From contig NZ_JACHEN010000041.1 in NCBI RefSeq assembly GCF_014205875.1, forward strand, positions 1 to 38,302: a stretch of 38,302 bases of DNA. The letters run 5' to 3'. The stretch's first letter is position 1; every line of letters begins with the position of its first letter. Shown here one piece after another: positions 7,675 through 15,563 of this stretch. The stretch comes from Anaerosolibacter carboniphilus. GTDB taxonomy: Bacteria > Bacillota > Clostridia > Peptostreptococcales > Thermotaleaceae. A program made the translations under genes and the position numbers. Below the pieces are notes generated by a model. The model made no database searches. It saw only the letters and a program-made list of their open reading frames with translations, and was not told the DNA's origin.

Positions 7675-9168
7675 TTATATCATAGGCAAAGGACTATGGT
7701 TGCCTTGATGCTCCATCATATCACGAATGAGCCTGCATAAGGACAATATGCAGATTTCTAGTTCATCTTCATCCAGATAAGAAAAGCAAAGTCTTAGATG
7801 GTTAAATTCAGGCTCATTTGCATAACAAACAGTACCAGGTAGAAAAGAAATATTGTGATCTGCCACAGAACGATAAAACAAGCTATCAATATCAAAATGT
7901 TTTGGGAGAGTTACCCAGATGACTACGCCACCTTCGGGAATGGTCCAAGTGACGCCCGTGGGAGCATTTGCTTTTAATACTTTAATCATTTTATCCCGTC
8001 TGTATGATAAAGTTAGATTTAATTGCCGGAGGTACTGTACCATAGCGTTTGATTCAAGAAAAGGAATAATAGCCTTTTGCGTCAATAGGGGTGCGCCAGA
8101 ATCGAGATTAGCCTTTGCCGCAATAAGACGATCTAAAATGGAACCTTCCGCTACCATGGCACATACGCGATATCCAGGACCAATAATTTTACTGAAGCTT
8201 TTTAGATAGATAATATGTCCCAGTGTATCCATAGATTTTAATGGCTTTGCTTTTATGGTACTATAGGTAATCTCACTCCACGGATCATCTTCAATGATCA
8301 TACAATTATTATGGTGAGCAATGGCTAAGAGTTCAATTTTTCTACGTTGGCTCATACTGTAGCCCGTTGGATTATGGAAGCGTGGAATCGTGTAAATCAG
8401 CTTAGGAGAATATTTATCGCATAGGGATAAAAGCAGATCTGTTCGCATTCCCTCAGTATCTACAGGCACAGTTAGGATCGTGGCACCTCTGCTTTTGAAG
8501 ATATCGATAGCTCCGGGATATGTAGGAGCCTCCATAATCACAATATCTCCTGGCCCAACAAAGGTATGGGCAATTAAGCTGATACCCTGTTGTGCACCGC
8601 TGGTGACCAAAATATTCTGTGCAGATGTGACGATACCTTTGTTTTTCAAATACTGAGCAGCTGTTTCTCTAAAACTAAGATCACCCTGAACAGGACCATA
8701 TTTTCCTAGGCTATCTAAATTTTTTTCTAGCAACGAATAGGCTTCTTTCAAAATTCTCTTTGTAGGCAGCAGCTGGTGGTTCAATGATGCAATGGATAAA
8801 TTATAGCCAGAATAACCAGCTGAAAGGCTAGGATTGTAGCGAAATCGAGATCTAGACAAGTAATCAGAAATAGATATCTGCCATTGATAGGGATTTGATA
8901 GATCATCCTTCTGCGTGTTTTTAAGCAGATCTTTCCTTTTTACGAAGGTGCCTTTGCCGTGAGCTCTTTCAATAAGGCCATGATCCTCTAATTGTTGATA
9001 TACTTTTACGATGGTCATTGGACTAAGTGTTAGGGATTCAGACATACTGCGAATCGAAGGAAGCCGCTCACCTTCCTTCATAAGTCCTGATAAAATACGA
9101 TCAGAAATTTGTTGATATAACTGCTGATGGATTGGTATCATACTGCTCTTATCGATCAATATATTCAT
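7675..9168 (-). CDS. MocR-family GntR/aminotransferase regulator (YczR-like)
   Basis: 497 aa. Residues 1-75 form a GntR winged helix (PIHQQLYQQISDRILSG, LPSIRSMSESLTLSPMTIVK, GLIERAHGKGTFV). From about 110 on it is a fold-type I aminotransferase domain with the PLP-lysine in YLKSFSKIIGPGYRV and the motif PRFHNPTG. MocR proteins sense PLP or a PLP adduct and bind direct repeats near divergent promoters. The gene is divergent from a yczE-like gene, the same arrangement as yczR-yczE of B. subtilis, so it most likely controls that gene. GGAGGTTTTTC precedes the ATG. A TATAAT on the minus strand near 9198-9205 may be its promoter. Confidence 0.9.
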   Translation of the reverse strand: MNILIDKSSMIPIHQQLYQQISDRILSGLMKEGERLPSIRSMSESLTLSPMTIVKVYQQLEDHGLIERAHGKGTFVKRKDLLKNTQKDDLSNPYQWQISISDYLSRSRFRYNPSLSAGYSGYNLSIASLNHQLLPTKRILKEAYSLLEKNLDSLGKYGPVQGDLSFRETAAQYLKNKGIVTSAQNILVTSGAQQGISLIAHTFVGPGDIVIMEAPTYPGAIDIFKSRGATILTVPVDTEGMRTDLLLSLCDKYSPKLIYTIPRFHNPTGYSMSQRRKIELLAIAHHNNCMIIEDDPWSEITYSTIKAKPLKSMDTLGHIIYLKSFSKIIGPGYRVCAMVAEGSILDRLIAAKANLDSGAPLLTQKAIIPFLESNAMVQYLRQLNLTLSYRRDKMIKVLKANAPTGVTWTIPEGGVVIWVTLPKHFDIDSLFYRSVADHNISFLPGTVCYANEPEFNHLRLCFSYLDEDELEICILSLCRLIRDMMEHQGNHSPLPMI

Positions 9169-9307
9169 AGAAAAACCTCCAAAAGTGTTCTATATAGTTA
9201 TTATATATTTTTTTGAAAGGAATAAAAATATGCTAGATAGAAAAAAATGAATAATTATGATGAAGGTATTGGAAATAAAAGGTCGAATAGATCGAGTGTT
9301 AAATACA

Positions 9308-9356
9308 ACTGTTATATTTAATAGTTGACTGTTATATTTAATAGTTGACTGTTATA
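9308..9356. promoter_or_regulatory. Tandem-repeat operator between MocR gene and yczE
   Basis: The 20-bp unit ACTGTTATATTTAATAGTTG occurs perfectly at 9308-9327 and 9328-9347, with the first nine bases repeated again at 9348-9356. Each unit also contains a near-palindrome (ACTGTTA/TAATAGT, one mismatch). The spacing is two helical turns, so copies face the same side of the DNA, as expected for a dimeric MocR protein. Confidence 0.7.
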
Positions 9357-9375
9357 GCAACAAAGAAGATATAAT
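9345..9375 (+). promoter_or_regulatory. Promoter of yczE
   Basis: TTGACT (9345-9350), which spans the end of repeat 2 and the start of the partial repeat 3, and TATAAT (9370-9375) are 19 bp apart. The long spacer suggests an activator-dependent promoter (inference). Confidence 0.6.
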
Positions 9376-9438
9376 ACAAATAGAATAATACACCATAGGA
9401 GTAGAATCACATGAGTGAATAGCTGGAGGATGATAGGT

Positions 9439-10113
9439 ATGAAAGCAGTTTTATTTCGTATTTTAAGATTATTTACAGGGCTTTTTCTCTATGCCATAGG
9501 AATTGTCATGACCATCAATGCTAATCTGGGCCTTGCGCCTTGGGATGTTTTTCATCAGGGGCTTTCAAACACAATAGGGATTACCATGGGGCAAGCAAGC
9601 ATTGGTGTAGGATTGCTACTGATCATTATAGATAGTTTTTTGGGAGAGCGGTTAGGCTGGGGTACTATTAGCAATATGATTTTCATTGGCCTTTTCATGG
9701 ATGTGCTCATGTTGAATCATTTGATTCCGATTTTTCAGCATATGCTCCCTAGTCTATTGATGATGCTCCTGGGCATGTTTATCATCGGTATTGCCAGTAT
9801 TTTTTATATCGGAGCTGGGTTAGGCTCTGGACCTAGAGATGGGCTGATGGTTGCTTTGACAAAAAGAACGGGGAAGTCGGTTCGTTTCATTCGGAATGCC
9901 ATAGAAATCTGTGTGTTGGCCATAGGATATGTTCTAGGTGGATTCATTGGGATAGGCACTTTGATCACAGCATTAGCCATAGGGTATATGGTGCAATTTG
10001 CTTTTAAGCTATTCAAGTTTGACGTAGGCCAGGTGCAGCATCGATTTATCGATGATGATATACGGTGGCTTGGAGGGCTGTTGAAAAAGGAAAAGAGACC
10101 GACTGTTGATTAG
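9439..10113 (+). CDS. yczE: YczE/YyaS/YitT-family membrane protein
   Basis: 224-aa membrane protein of the COG2364 group with five to six hydrophobic segments. The signature is GIVMTINANLGLAPWDVFHQG near residues 20-45 and the glycine-rich YIGAGLGSGPRDGLMVAL around 130-145. The function is unknown; B. subtilis YczE has been linked to sporulation and surfactin-related phenotypes, and family members are often beside MocR regulators. I chose ATG 9439, nine bases after GGAGG; starts at 9415 and 9430 have no usable spacing. It has its own promoter and terminator, so it is a single-gene unit facing its likely regulator. Confidence 0.85.
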   Translation: MKAVLFRILRLFTGLFLYAIGIVMTINANLGLAPWDVFHQGLSNTIGITMGQASIGVGLLLIIIDSFLGERLGWGTISNMIFIGLFMDVLMLNHLIPIFQHMLPSLLMMLLGMFIIGIASIFYIGAGLGSGPRDGLMVALTKRTGKSVRFIRNAIEICVLAIGYVLGGFIGIGTLITALAIGYMVQFAFKLFKFDVGQVQHRFIDDDIRWLGGLLKKEKRPTVD

Positions 10114-10116
10114 GTG

Positions 10117-10152
10117 AAATGTGATGGAGATTATGCTCTGTCACATTTTTTT
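10117..10152 (+). terminator. Terminator after yczE
   Basis: AAATGTGA (10117-10124) pairs with TCACATTT (10141-10148), followed by T-residues to 10152. Confidence 0.8.
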
Positions 10153-10223
10153 GGAAATAAATCGATTTAAAAAAGGGAAATAATGGAATAGAGAGGAATA
10201 TATTAAATGATGGGGGTGAAAGC

Positions 10224-11294
10224 GTGGAAAAAGAAGAAAAGAAGGACTATAAAAAAGCGAAGAGATTATATTTAGTATGGGGCCTTATTCTAATTGCGCT
10301 ATATCTTTTTGATGTGAATATTCCAGCACCATTAATGCTTTTGCCCTATTGGGGAATATATTTCAGTCAGTTTATATTCTTAAAACGCCTATATAAGCTA
10401 GAGCTTCTCTTATTAGTATGTATTATCATGCTGTTTTATTTTTCTCAACAAATATATTTACCTATCCCATTTACCCTGATCTCTGGCTGTTATTTACTAT
10501 TATGTAGTATCTACTATGGAGCAAGAGAAACAACTCAGAGAAAATGGCTGCAAATTGGAGCGATAGTAATGATCCTTCCATTAGCCGTGACAGGACATTC
10601 TTCTATAAGAAAAGATCATCTCATAAAGGATCCAGTGTTGGAAAAAAGAATTAAGAAAGATTTGAAAACAGGCTGGGATGAGGAAGAGATCACCCAGGAA
10701 AACTTAGAAAAGTTAAGAAGGCTGTCTATAGCATCCTTTAACGATAAAGTATATGATTTAGAGGGAATACAATACTTAAAAAATCTAGAGTCTCTAAGGA
10801 TTTGGAATATTGAGTCAATAAAAGATCTAAATCCAATTACTTCATTGACAAAGCTAAAGCGGGTATCCATCGAAGAAGGGATGCTGAGGGATCTTGCGTT
10901 CATTAAGGAGATACATGCTTTAGAGGAGCTGGAAATTGCATATGTAAATTTGGATGGGATAACCCATATAGAGGGACCTGCTGGACTAAAAAGGGTATCT
11001 GTCCTGGGGATGGACTTGAATGATTTATCATTGATAGAAGAACTAAAAGGTATTGAAGAATTGAGATTTTATGATTGTAATATAAAAACGATGAAAAAGA
11101 TTGCAGAATTTGAAAATCTAAAAAGCTTAGAAATTGGAAACTGTATTATTGATGATTTAGATAAAACTACAGAGTTGGAATCTTTGGAAGCTGTAGAGAT
11201 TCGGGATAGTGAGATTCCCAATGTAGAAAAATTTCGTCAAATGCCAAAGGTTAAGAAAATCATAATTGTGAAAAAATCGTCTGTAAGTCCATAG
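10224..11294 (+). CDS. Membrane protein with C-terminal leucine-rich repeats
   Basis: 356 aa. The N-terminal 120 residues are basic and then hydrophobic, with about four membrane helices (from about residue 14 to 120). The C-terminal part is about seven leucine-rich repeats of 21-22 residues, of the internalin-like type (LKNLESLRIWNIESIKDLNP, LTKLKRVSIEEGMLRDLAFI, FENLKSLEIGNCIIDDL). LRR domains bind proteins; the ligand is unknown. There is no LPXTG or SLH domain, and the repeats could face either side of the membrane. The start is a GTG preceded by GGGGTGA. I cannot assign a family name. It is a single gene between yczE and msrA. Confidence 0.75.
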   Translation: MEKEEKKDYKKAKRLYLVWGLILIALYLFDVNIPAPLMLLPYWGIYFSQFIFLKRLYKLELLLLVCIIMLFYFSQQIYLPIPFTLISGCYLLLCSIYYGARETTQRKWLQIGAIVMILPLAVTGHSSIRKDHLIKDPVLEKRIKKDLKTGWDEEEITQENLEKLRRLSIASFNDKVYDLEGIQYLKNLESLRIWNIESIKDLNPITSLTKLKRVSIEEGMLRDLAFIKEIHALEELEIAYVNLDGITHIEGPAGLKRVSVLGMDLNDLSLIEELKGIEELRFYDCNIKTMKKIAEFENLKSLEIGNCIIDDLDKTTELESLEAVEIRDSEIPNVEKFRQMPKVKKIIIVKKSSVSP

Positions 11295-11337
11295 CGCAAG
11301 GAATTTTTCATAAATATGACTTAATTTTGATGAAAAA

Positions 11338-11358
11338 GGGTATAAATATGCTAGATAG
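11338..11358 (+). promoter_or_regulatory. Promoter-like motif upstream of msrA, shared with clpE
   Basis: GGGTATAAATATGCTAGATAG, about 30 bp before msrA, matches the clpE upstream element (12864-12884) at 18 of 19 positions over the AAAGGGTATAA-TATGCTA core. It contains an extended -10-like TATGCTAGAT. Confidence 0.45.
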
Positions 11359-11386
11359 ATGAAATTTATCATAGAAGGTGATCAAA

Positions 11387-11863
11387 ATGAAAGAAATAGT
11401 ATTGGCAGGGGGCTGTTTTTGGGGTGTAGAAACCTATCTATCGCGAATTGAAGGTGTCGTAGAGACGGAAGTAGGTTATGCCAACGGTCATGTGGAAAAC
11501 CCCACCTATGAGCAGGTGTGTAGAAGGGATACGGGTCATACCGAGGCTTGCCGCGTAATATATGATGAAACAGTCATCGATTTGGAAACCTTACTGAATC
11601 GGTTTTGGAGAATCATAGATCCTACGGTACTAAATCGACAGGGACCAGATATTGGCTCTCAATACCGGACAGGGATTTATTTCCTCGAGGAAGAGGATCT
11701 TCCTGTAATTCAAAAGGCGAAGGAAATGCAGCAAATGAAGTATACAAAGCCCATTGTGACGGAAGTTGAGCCTCTGAAATGTTTCTATCCAGCAGAGGAA
11801 TACCATCAAAAATATTTGGAAAAGAATCCTGGCGGTTACTGCCATATTGACCTAAACAGCTAA
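11387..11863 (+). CDS. msrA: Peptide-methionine (S)-S-oxide reductase MsrA
   Basis: 158 aa, the usual size of a stand-alone MsrA. It reduces methionine-S-sulfoxide in proteins and free methionine. The catalytic motif GGCFWG is at the N-terminus (MKEIVLAGGCFWGVETYLSR), followed by GYANG, DTGHTEACRVIYD, IDPTVLNRQGPDIGSQYRT and YHQKYLEKNPGGYC. The catalytic residue is an ordinary Cys codon (TGT), unlike the Sec form I recall from Alkaliphilus relatives. The C-terminal GGYCHID holds a possible resolving Cys. ATG 11387 is preferred over the in-frame GTG at 11378 because AGAAGGTGA stands before it. No MsrB is nearby. Confidence 0.96.
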   Translation: MKEIVLAGGCFWGVETYLSRIEGVVETEVGYANGHVENPTYEQVCRRDTGHTEACRVIYDETVIDLETLLNRFWRIIDPTVLNRQGPDIGSQYRTGIYFLEEEDLPVIQKAKEMQQMKYTKPIVTEVEPLKCFYPAEEYHQKYLEKNPGGYCHIDLNS

Positions 11864-11880
11864 ATATGAAAGAAGAAATA

Positions 11881-11924
11881 AAAACTCCTAGAGCATACAT
11901 ATCATATAATCTGCTAGGAGTTTT
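11881..11924. terminator. Bidirectional terminator between msrA and zinc-ribbon gene
   Basis: AAAACTCCTAG (11881-11891) pairs with CTAGGAGTTTT (11914-11924); the A/T runs at both ends let it serve both convergent genes. Confidence 0.85.
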
Positions 11925-11939
11925 ATCTTTGCCTGAAAA

Positions 11940-12185
11940 CTATAGTACCTTTCTAATCTTATCCGCTTGAAATTCTTTGATGTAGCGATTGTTTTTTTCG
12001 TCTACCAGAAGAAGTTGAACCATATCACCTTGGATCTTTAGAACATTTCCCTTGGTTTTGGTACCAATTACATTGACGGGTGCACTTTTTACCAGTGCTT
12101 TGGTATTTTGTGATGCACAATAACTACATCCATTGGTCTCAGTAAAGATTCTCTTACAATCTAAACAATAATAAAGTTTATCCAT
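11940..12185 (-). CDS. Small zinc-ribbon protein, unknown function
   Basis: 81 aa. The N-terminus has two CxxC pairs, YCLDCKRIF and CSYCASQN, forming a likely zinc ribbon, followed by a beta-rich tail (VNVIGTKTKGNVLKIQGDMV) that resembles a small SH3/OB-like barrel. I do not recognise a named family. ATG 12185 was chosen because GGAGGATACT precedes it; the upstream in-frame ATG at 12197 overlaps that ribosome site. It is convergent with msrA and shares its terminator. The gene upstream on the same strand is the Spo0E-like one, but that has its own terminator. Confidence 0.7.
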   Translation of the reverse strand: MDKLYYCLDCKRIFTETNGCSYCASQNTKALVKSAPVNVIGTKTKGNVLKIQGDMVQLLLVDEKNNRYIKEFQADKIRKVL

Positions 12186-12331
12186 AGTATCCTCCATTCA
12201 TTTCATCTTATTTACAAAGGCTTTAAAATGGATGATACAAGCCCATGTAGTAATATATATTCACCCTCCCAATAAAAATGACAGAATTATATAGAAGAAA
12301 GATAGATCCTTTATTACTCCATTAATCTAGG

Positions 12332-12372
12332 GAAAAAAATGAAGCTACCTCTCTATGAAGAAAGATAGCTTT
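12332..12372 (-). terminator. Terminator of the Spo0E-like gene
   Basis: On the minus strand AAGCTATC pairs with GGTAGCTT (one wobble) and is followed by CATTTTTTT (complement of 12333-12342). Confidence 0.7.
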
Positions 12373-12375
12373 TGC

Positions 12376-12555
12376 CTATATTAGGATAAATTGTGTCCTT
12401 TTCGAATGATATTCATTCAACAACAAGTCTAGTTGTTGGCTCACACTTACCACTTCTTCCAAGATCAAAGCATGATTCTGTTCGATCATGCCGTATAGCT
12501 GCTTTCTAAGCTTTTCGATTTGATACTCAAGTTCTTTTAATCTTAACAACGCCAC
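12376..12555 (-). CDS. Spo0E-like aspartyl-phosphate phosphatase
   Basis: 59 aa when started at GTG 12555. The pattern LKELEYQIEKLRKQLYGMI followed by VSVSQQLDLLLNEYH is the two-helix Spo0E signature, with the SQxLD motif that contacts the phosphorylated Spo0A receiver. Spo0E-type proteins remove phosphate from Spo0A-P and delay sporulation. The open frame runs 63 codons further upstream, but that part is AT-rich and unlike the family; AAAGGAAG lies about ten bases before GTG 12555. The gene is divergent from clpE. The sequence from 12556 to 12985 (430 bp) holds no other gene I can support, only the clpE promoter. Confidence 0.75.
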   Translation of the reverse strand: MALLRLKELEYQIEKLRKQLYGMIEQNHALILEEVVSVSQQLDLLLNEYHSKRTQFILI

Positions 12556-12856
12556 TTTTTTCAAACTTCCTTTCGACCTTAGTGATAATACTGCTCTTAG
12601 AAAATTATCGATATTTATCAATACAACTAATGATATCATGTTGTTTTTAAAATATTTGTCAAAACTACAAGAAAAAAATTTATTTATATGAAAAAATTCT
12701 ATAAAGTTTTTGCCAAAAGTAGACAAAAAATTTATTAGGGACAAGATTTATAGAAAGTTTTTATTTTGAAACTGCTCTGATATCACTCTTCTAACATACT
12801 ATTCAGGAAAAAGCATACTATAAGAAAAGGACAGATATTTTACGGTGAAAATTCCG

Positions 12857-12884
12857 TTGAAAAGGGTATAAGTATGCTATAATA
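12857..12884 (+). promoter_or_regulatory. Promoter of clpE-like gene
   Basis: TTGAAA at 12857-12862 and the extended -10 TATGCTATAAT, with TATAAT at 12878-12883, are only 15 bp apart. The segment AAAGGGTATAAGTATGCTA is shared with the msrA upstream region. No tandem CtsR-type GGTCAAA heptads are visible. Confidence 0.55.
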
Positions 12885-12985
12885 ATATACAATCCCATAG
12901 GAGGATTTCAACAGATGAAAAAGTATTGATGATATAAAAATTTAGATTAGCATTTTATTATATTTGAAATATGGAGAGGATAAAT

Positions 12986-15265
12986 GTGAAAAAGTGTTCG
13001 ATGTGCAATAAAAATATAGCCATTGTTTTTGCTACGAAGATTGAACATGGAAAAACAGAGATGAAGGGTTTATGTATAGAGTGCGCCAAAAAGCTAGGAA
13101 TTCCTGTGATTGATCAACTAATGGAGCAAACGGGAATGTCGCGGGAGGAAATCGAAAGCCTTACAGAACAAATGATAGACTCTACAGAAGGTGGAGATAT
13201 GGGGGACTTCGATGAGAATACTGCATTAATGGATCTTTTTAATGGGTCCCTTTCTCCTACAGAAGGAATAACCAATAAATCGGAGAACTTCGAGGATGAG
13301 GAGCTTGGCCCTGAGGTAAAGGAAAAGACCGGCCCGAAAGGAAAGAGCAAAAAATCGAAGGGAAAAAAGAAATATCTAGACACCTATGGGACAAATTTAA
13401 CAGACAAAGCCAAGAACCATGAAGTAGACAAGATTATCGGAAGAAATAGAGAAATCGATCGTGTAGTGCAGATCCTCAATAGAAGAACAAAGAATAATCC
13501 TATTTTGATCGGAGAACCTGGTGTAGGTAAGACAGCCATCGCTGAGGGTTTAGCAGTGCGCATAGCGGAACGACAGGTTCCCGCCAAGCTGTTCGACGCA
13601 GAGGTATATCTGTTGGATTTAACGGCCATTGTGGCAGGTACCCAATTCCGAGGACAATTTGAAGGACGTATGAAGTCTATCATCACAGAGGCCCAGGAAT
13701 GTGGCAATGTTATTTTAGTCATTGATGAAGTTCACAATATTATGGGGGCAGGAGAAGTCCATGGTGGCGTCATGAATGCTGCCAATATTTTAAAGCCTGC
13801 CTTGGCGAAGGGTGAAATTCAGGTAATTGGAGCCACGACCTTAGAAGAATACAGAAAGCATATCGAAAAAGATTCTGCCCTAGAGAGAAGATTTCAGCCA
13901 GTGATGGTAGATGAACCAACGGTAGAGGAAACCATTGAAATCCTAAAAGGTATTAAGGGATATTATGAAGACTATCATAAAGTCAAGATATCAGATGAAG
14001 TATTGGAAATGGCAGCAAAGCTATCAGAGCGATATATTACAGATCGATACTTGCCAGATAAGGCTATTGATGTCATTGATGAAGCAGGATCGAAGGCAAA
14101 CCTAAAAAATCAAGGGTTGGTTGAGCTAGAGGCATTAAAGGAAGATCTAGCGAATCTCCAAGAAAAGATTGAGGAAGCGGCTAGGATGAATGATTATGAA
14201 AAGGCTGCCCAGTATAAGGTGCAAGAGTGTACGCTGCAGGAAAAGATCAAGGAAATCGAAGATTTTTCCAGTACAGCGGAGATTACCATAGAAGATGTAG
14301 CCGCTGTGATTGAAGCATGGACCAAGATCCCAGTTCAGCGAATTACGGAAAAGGAAGCACAAAAACTTCTAATTCTTGAAGATAAGCTCCATGAGCGTGT
14401 CATTGGACAGCATCAAGCTATTGTAAGTTTAGCGAGAACCATTCGGAGAAATCGTTCGGGCTTTAGAAAAAAGAGAAAGCCTTCTTCCTTTATTTTTGTT
14501 GGACCTACTGGCGTAGGAAAAACAGAGCTGGTTCGAGCACTGGCCACAGAGCTTTTTGGCAGCGAAGAGGCCATGATCCGTGTAGATATGTCGGAATATA
14601 TGGAGAAGCATACGGTTTCTAAGTTAATCGGAGCGCCTCCCGGGTATGTCGGATATGATCAAGGGGGACAGTTGACAGAGAAGGTAAGAAGAAAGCCATA
14701 TTCAGTGATCCTGCTAGATGAGATTGAAAAAGCTCATACTGATGTGTTTAATATCCTGCTGCAAATCTTAGAGGATGGAAGACTTACAGATAGTCAAGGC
14801 AGGACAGTATACTTTGACAATACGGTCATTATTATGACTTCCAATGCGGGAACCCATTTTAAATCCCATGGGATAGGCTTCACCAAGGATGGTTATAATG
14901 CGATGGAGAGTCGGGTGAGAGATGCTATCAAAGAGACGTTCAGACCTGAATTCTTAAATAGAATTGATGAAATTATCGTATTTACCCAGTTATCGAAAGA
15001 AGAGCTTCAACAGATTGTGGACCTCATGCTAAAAGAGGTCAAGGAAGAGGTTGGGGAGAAGCGAATGACTCTGGAAGTTTCCGATGCAGTGAAGGAATTT
15101 ATCCTAGAAAAGGGTTATGATGAAAAGTATGGTGCTAGACCGCTAAGGAAGACCATCCAGCGCTACATTGAAGATGAGATCGCCGAGGAATATTTGAAGA
15201 ATCGATTCAAAGAAGGGGACCATGTGAAGATAGACCTAAAGGATGGAAATATTGTATTGGAGTAA
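12986..15265 (+). CDS. clpE: ClpE-type AAA+ unfoldase with N-terminal zinc finger
   Basis: 759-aa HSP100 protein. The N-terminus has a four-Cys zinc finger (C4, C7, C30, C33) in place of the Clp-N domain, then a lysine-rich linker (about 90-130). D1 has Walker A GEPGVGKT (about 175-182) and Walker B VIDEVHN; a UVR-like middle helix (EEAARMNDYEKAAQYK) follows. D2 has GPTGVGKT (about 506-513), LLDEIEKAH and a C-terminal sensor GARPLRKTIQRYIEDEIAE. The loop HGIGFTKDG fits the [LIV]GF motif that docks ClpP, so it likely feeds ClpP. The zinc finger and missing Clp-N domain favour ClpE over ClpC. GTG 12986 was chosen because GAGAGGA precedes it; the in-frame ATG at 12971 lacks a site. There is no mcsA, mcsB or ctsR nearby. 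Confidence 0.88.
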   Translation: MKKCSMCNKNIAIVFATKIEHGKTEMKGLCIECAKKLGIPVIDQLMEQTGMSREEIESLTEQMIDSTEGGDMGDFDENTALMDLFNGSLSPTEGITNKSENFEDEELGPEVKEKTGPKGKSKKSKGKKKYLDTYGTNLTDKAKNHEVDKIIGRNREIDRVVQILNRRTKNNPILIGEPGVGKTAIAEGLAVRIAERQVPAKLFDAEVYLLDLTAIVAGTQFRGQFEGRMKSIITEAQECGNVILVIDEVHNIMGAGEVHGGVMNAANILKPALAKGEIQVIGATTLEEYRKHIEKDSALERRFQPVMVDEPTVEETIEILKGIKGYYEDYHKVKISDEVLEMAAKLSERYITDRYLPDKAIDVIDEAGSKANLKNQGLVELEALKEDLANLQEKIEEAARMNDYEKAAQYKVQECTLQEKIKEIEDFSSTAEITIEDVAAVIEAWTKIPVQRITEKEAQKLLILEDKLHERVIGQHQAIVSLARTIRRNRSGFRKKRKPSSFIFVGPTGVGKTELVRALATELFGSEEAMIRVDMSEYMEKHTVSKLIGAPPGYVGYDQGGQLTEKVRRKPYSVILLDEIEKAHTDVFNILLQILEDGRLTDSQGRTVYFDNTVIIMTSNAGTHFKSHGIGFTKDGYNAMESRVRDAIKETFRPEFLNRIDEIIVFTQLSKEELQQIVDLMLKEVKEEVGEKRMTLEVSDAVKEFILEKGYDEKYGARPLRKTIQRYIEDEIAEEYLKNRFKEGDHVKIDLKDGNIVLE

Positions 15266-15305
15266 ATTACAGAGTTGAGTGATGGTTTTGAAATGTGTTT
15301 AAATA

Positions 15306-15350
15306 AAAAAAGTCTTCTATCCTAGATGACATATGGATAGAAGACTTTTT
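15306..15350. terminator. Strong bidirectional terminator
   Basis: AAAAAGTCTTCTATCC (15307-15322) pairs with GGATAGAAGACTTTTT (15335-15350). It ends clpE on the plus strand and, read on the minus strand, lies directly after the stop of the small peptide at 15352. Confidence 0.88.
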
Positions 15351-15351
15351 A

Positions 15352-15453
15352 TCATGGAAGACAGATTACGAGATGATTATTCTGTATTTTCATGTATCGA
15401 TAGAATTCTACGAGTATGATGATACTTAAAAATATTAATATACTTTCTACCAT
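15352..15453 (-). CDS. Small hydrophobic peptide, 33 aa, possibly toxin-like
   Basis: A 33-codon frame: MVESILIFLSIIILVEF is a single hydrophobic helix and the tail (YRYMKIQNN) is basic and polar. AGGGTGGTG lies about six bases before the ATG, and the stop codon abuts a strong terminator, so the unit has a ribosome site, frame and terminator in order. The size and layout resemble type I toxin peptides or small membrane proteins of Firmicutes, but I see no antisense RNA promoter with certainty and no family motif. The rest of the 298-bp space between clpE and the RAYT gene shows nothing else. Confidence 0.45.
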   Translation of the reverse strand: MVESILIFLSIIILVEFYRYMKIQNNHLVICLP

Positions 15454-15563
15454 TGGAGCACCACCCTACAGGACAAGATTATGTCTATCTTGATAGAATT
15501 GATAATGCATTTAATTTCTACTATGAGTCAGAATAGTGTTCATATATAATCTTATTTTTCATA

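Noticed and set aside
11387..11863. MsrA as a selenoprotein
   Set aside because: The catalytic codon in GGCFWG is TGT, not TGA, and no SECIS-like hairpin follows.
12556..12744. N-terminal extension of the Spo0E-like frame
   Set aside because: The extra 63 codons are Phe/Asn-rich, AT-biased and unlike the family; a GTG with AAAGGAAG fits the normal 59-aa length.
12840..12985. CtsR operator before clpE
   Set aside because: No tandem GGTCAAA heptads are present.
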